From the NCBI RefSeq assembly GCF_002234675.1, contig NC_019881.2:20337494-20401493 (forward strand): DNA of 64,000 nt. Reading direction: 5' to 3'. Below the pieces are notes generated by a model. It was not told the DNA's origin, did not search any database, and saw only the letters and a program-made list of their open reading frames with translations. The stretch is from Oryzias latipes (Eukaryota; Chordata; Actinopteri; Beloniformes; Adrianichthyidae). Below are positions 61,881-64,000 of this stretch, one piece after another (position 1 is the stretch's first letter; every line of letters begins with the position of its first letter). The position numbers and the translations under genes were made by a program.

Positions 61881-61883
<3 letters not shown>

Positions 61884-62285
61884 AGTAATCAGCAGAGAAA
61901 GTGGCCCCGACAGCCATTACTGCTCAGACTCTGTAAGACGAAAGGGCCAGTTTGTTTGTTGTCCCTCCACAGGGGATTTTGCGGTTCAGGGTGATTACAC
62001 TGTCTGTTAGTTAGCCACAAAGCCAGCACACACTTAATGACATCCAGGGCATGCCACCGTCTCGTTAGTAGCAATTAGTTCACTCGGGGTGAGAGGGGGC
62101 TGTGTGTGTAGGTTTCTTCACATTTTGTTCCATGTGCAAATTCTTAATCAACGAAACTTGTTTGTGATTATGCTTTAGAACGTGGAACATAACGGTGGCG
62201 GTTTTTAAAACTTTGATCCTAATTTTGTGTTCATGGCTTATTAGCTAAACCCTTTTTTTACTTTACTTTCACACACAAGCTCTGA

Positions 62286-62745
62286 AAGACCCGCTCAGGT
62301 TAAAAAAAAATACATATTTGGTGTTTTTTAACATGTTCTTTTGGCATTTTTCTGACAATGGCGGACATTTATAAAGAAAATTAAGCTTAAAGTAGCATTT
62401 CTGAGTATTTCTCTATTCAAATTGTGAATCAGGAGCAGACGATAAAATGCGATTGGAAAAAGATCGTATTTGTGACGTAGAAAATATATTTCTGATGCAT
62501 CCACTTGCAGACAAATAGATCCTTGAATGTCTGGATCTAAATTGTACGACCGGATAACTTCAACACTGCTCACCATTTTTGTTGCACCGCTAATTTTAGG
62601 TTGGGGGTTGTGAGGGGCTGTAAGCTAGCGGGAGAGAGTGTAAACAGATAAGTGACGTTAAGGCGAGTGTTGCGCGCTAAGAGGCAAAATACTTATGAAC
62701 TCCTACTGCTCTGCAAAAATTATGTCCTAAAAAAACCCCCAAAAA
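62286..62745 (-). mobile_element. piggyBac-like MITE, copy C
   Basis: Inverted relative to copies A and B. Left edge AAAGACCCGCTC matches the MITE terminus; the minus strand carries AATTTTTGCAGAGCAGTAGG and GTGCAACAAAAATGG. The coding-like segment is shortened (DPDIQGSICLQVDASE). TTAA flanks are not preserved. Confidence 0.6.
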
Positions 62746-63758
62746 AACAGTTATTTGGTTTTGTATATGTGTTTTTTTTTACTTGTCCCGTCCATCAGCT
62801 GAGCAAACACATAGGAGCTGAAGACCTTTAGTGTTGGACACATTTTACTGTTAGGGGGTTAGGAATCATCAGACACAAAAGGGGTATATTTGTATAAACC
62901 CCTTTTGTATTTCAGGCTAAACTTTATTTATATTGATTATGTTTGTATACGTCTTTTGTTGGACTGGACAGAAAAAAAGAAGACATAAGGCATAATCATA
63001 TGAAATGAGCGCAGAAAATGTGGTACTTTAACCCTAGAAAGCCCAGGATAAACTATCTTGTAAGGTTTTAAAGTGAACTTGTTTCTTTTCCCTTTTTTGT
63101 TCATTTTTGGTAGCAGCAAATAACCGCAGCCAAAACAAACAAAACAATAATTAAAAAAATAAATGAAAGTAAAAAAAAAAAAAAAAACCCAAAGAAACCC
63201 ATAAGCTTTGACAGAAGAAAATCCCATTCATTTTAAGAACAACAGAGTGAAAACCAGTCTGAAAAGTGATGATCCCTTCAACAGTTTTATTCTTTTATTG
63301 TGTGGAACCTGCTGCAAGTGTGACCGGTGCACAATAAACCTGAGTCACGTGCAGATGTATCTTTTCATGGATCAGTTCATGGAGAGGGCGTGCCGTTTAT
63401 AGCTGCGCTTTGATATTGTTTGAGTTTTCGGAACGGCGTTTGAGTCGAAGCCGGTCAGTTTGGCGACAGCTCAAACCCCGTGGGAAACAAGCGTAAGAAG
63501 GAATGTGTGCGATTTTTTTTGTGCATCTTCTGTGCATACTGATTAGTTTGTTCCTACCTCTGTATTCACTGCATAATTGTGTGTCCTACATTGCAGTCGC
63601 ACGGTGTAATCCAAACAAATAAAGAGCTTCCTCAAATGCCTTGCCCCCCCCTTCAATCATTATCCAGCATGCATGGCATTCCTGCTCAAAGGAATGACAA
63701 GGAGATTGTTATTGTGCTCTCAGCACTACATACTTGTACTCTTCTCATACTCATAAAC

Positions 63759-63782
63759 CTACACACACACACACACACACAC
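63759..63782. repeat. Short CA repeat
   Basis: About 11 CA units ending at ACACGCAGG. Confidence 0.9.
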
Positions 63783-64000
63783 GCAGGCTTTTTAGAGCGG
63801 AGGCCCACTCTTGATTCCAGCAATGAAGCCAAATAATCATTGTCCTTTCACTAATTTGAAGCGAGAGAAGGTGAGAGACAATGATTCAGGGAAGGAAATA
63901 AGATAAGCAGAAGATGCTTGAAAAAGAGTTAGAGAGAAGGGATTTAAAGGAAAAAGGAACAGTCCATGTGAAGATATTCAAGGACGACATCTTTTTCAAA

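Larger units (their letters stand above)
59449..64000. other. ntn4 intron 3 (right end beyond window)
   Basis: No further netrin exon is recognised. The intron contains a GT repeat, a piggyBac-like MITE and a short CA repeat. The next expected exon would continue the first laminin EGF module (human continues VHGKC). Confidence 0.6.

Noticed and set aside
61681-62010. Frames rich in Cys-Val or His-Thr
   Set aside because: Produced by the GT/CA repeat, not genes.

Overview
The window is nuclear DNA from a bony fish, most likely a percomorph teleost of the medaka type; the species cannot be fixed from sequence alone. Evidence: intron-containing vertebrate genes with fish-like protein sequences, long AT-rich introns, and a mobile-element mix typical of teleosts (L2-like, R4/Rex6-like and L1/Tx1-like LINEs, Ty3/gypsy and Ty1/copia elements, hAT, piggyBac-like and Harbinger-like DNA elements, GATA and GT microsatellites).

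Layout. 1-12,000 is almost entirely decayed transposons: a minus-strand L2-like LINE (1-3245), a gypsy fragment (3242-3840), a rearranged LINE (6345-7045) and a Sushi-like gypsy element with its 5' LTR (7045-10160). 12,638-14,601 carries the 3' exons of rad51ap1 (homologous-recombination cofactor), whose last exon is duplicated. 15,825-17,290 is a large inverted repeat studded with tRNA-like boxes. 17,696-23,868 is a Ty1/copia element opened by an L2-like LINE and a composite hAT element; 23,869-24,919 is a small MITE opened by a second hAT. 26,400-30,905 is a complete tspan9 gene on the plus strand. 31,354-37,279 is complete amdhd1 and 37,611-40,496 complete snrpf, both on the minus strand. 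41,300-42,460 is repeats. 44,453-50,269 is a 5.8-kb element with terminal inverted repeats of about 0.5 kb, which holds a decayed multi-exon gene. From 51,365 to the end lie the promoter and first three coding exons of ntn4 (netrin-4), plus strand, continuing beyond the window.

The host genes do not form a pathway. amdhd1 acts in histidine breakdown, snrpf is a core spliceosomal protein, tspan9 is a membrane organiser, ntn4 is a secreted basement-membrane protein and rad51ap1 is a DNA-repair factor. Their order matches human 12q22-q23 (AMDHD1-SNRPF-NTN4) joined to human 12p13 (RAD51AP1, TSPAN9).

The most unusual items are the 5.8-kb long-inverted-repeat element with an internal spliced cargo gene, the inverted array of tRNA-like boxes, the duplicated RAD51-binding exon of rad51ap1, the paired hAT insertions 9 bp apart in two copies of one MITE, a perfect-consensus GC-AG intron in amdhd1, and an unexplained 91-codon exon-like frame inside amdhd1 intron 1. 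All exon boundaries were assigned by eye from splice sites, phase and remembered family sequences; none was checked by database search.
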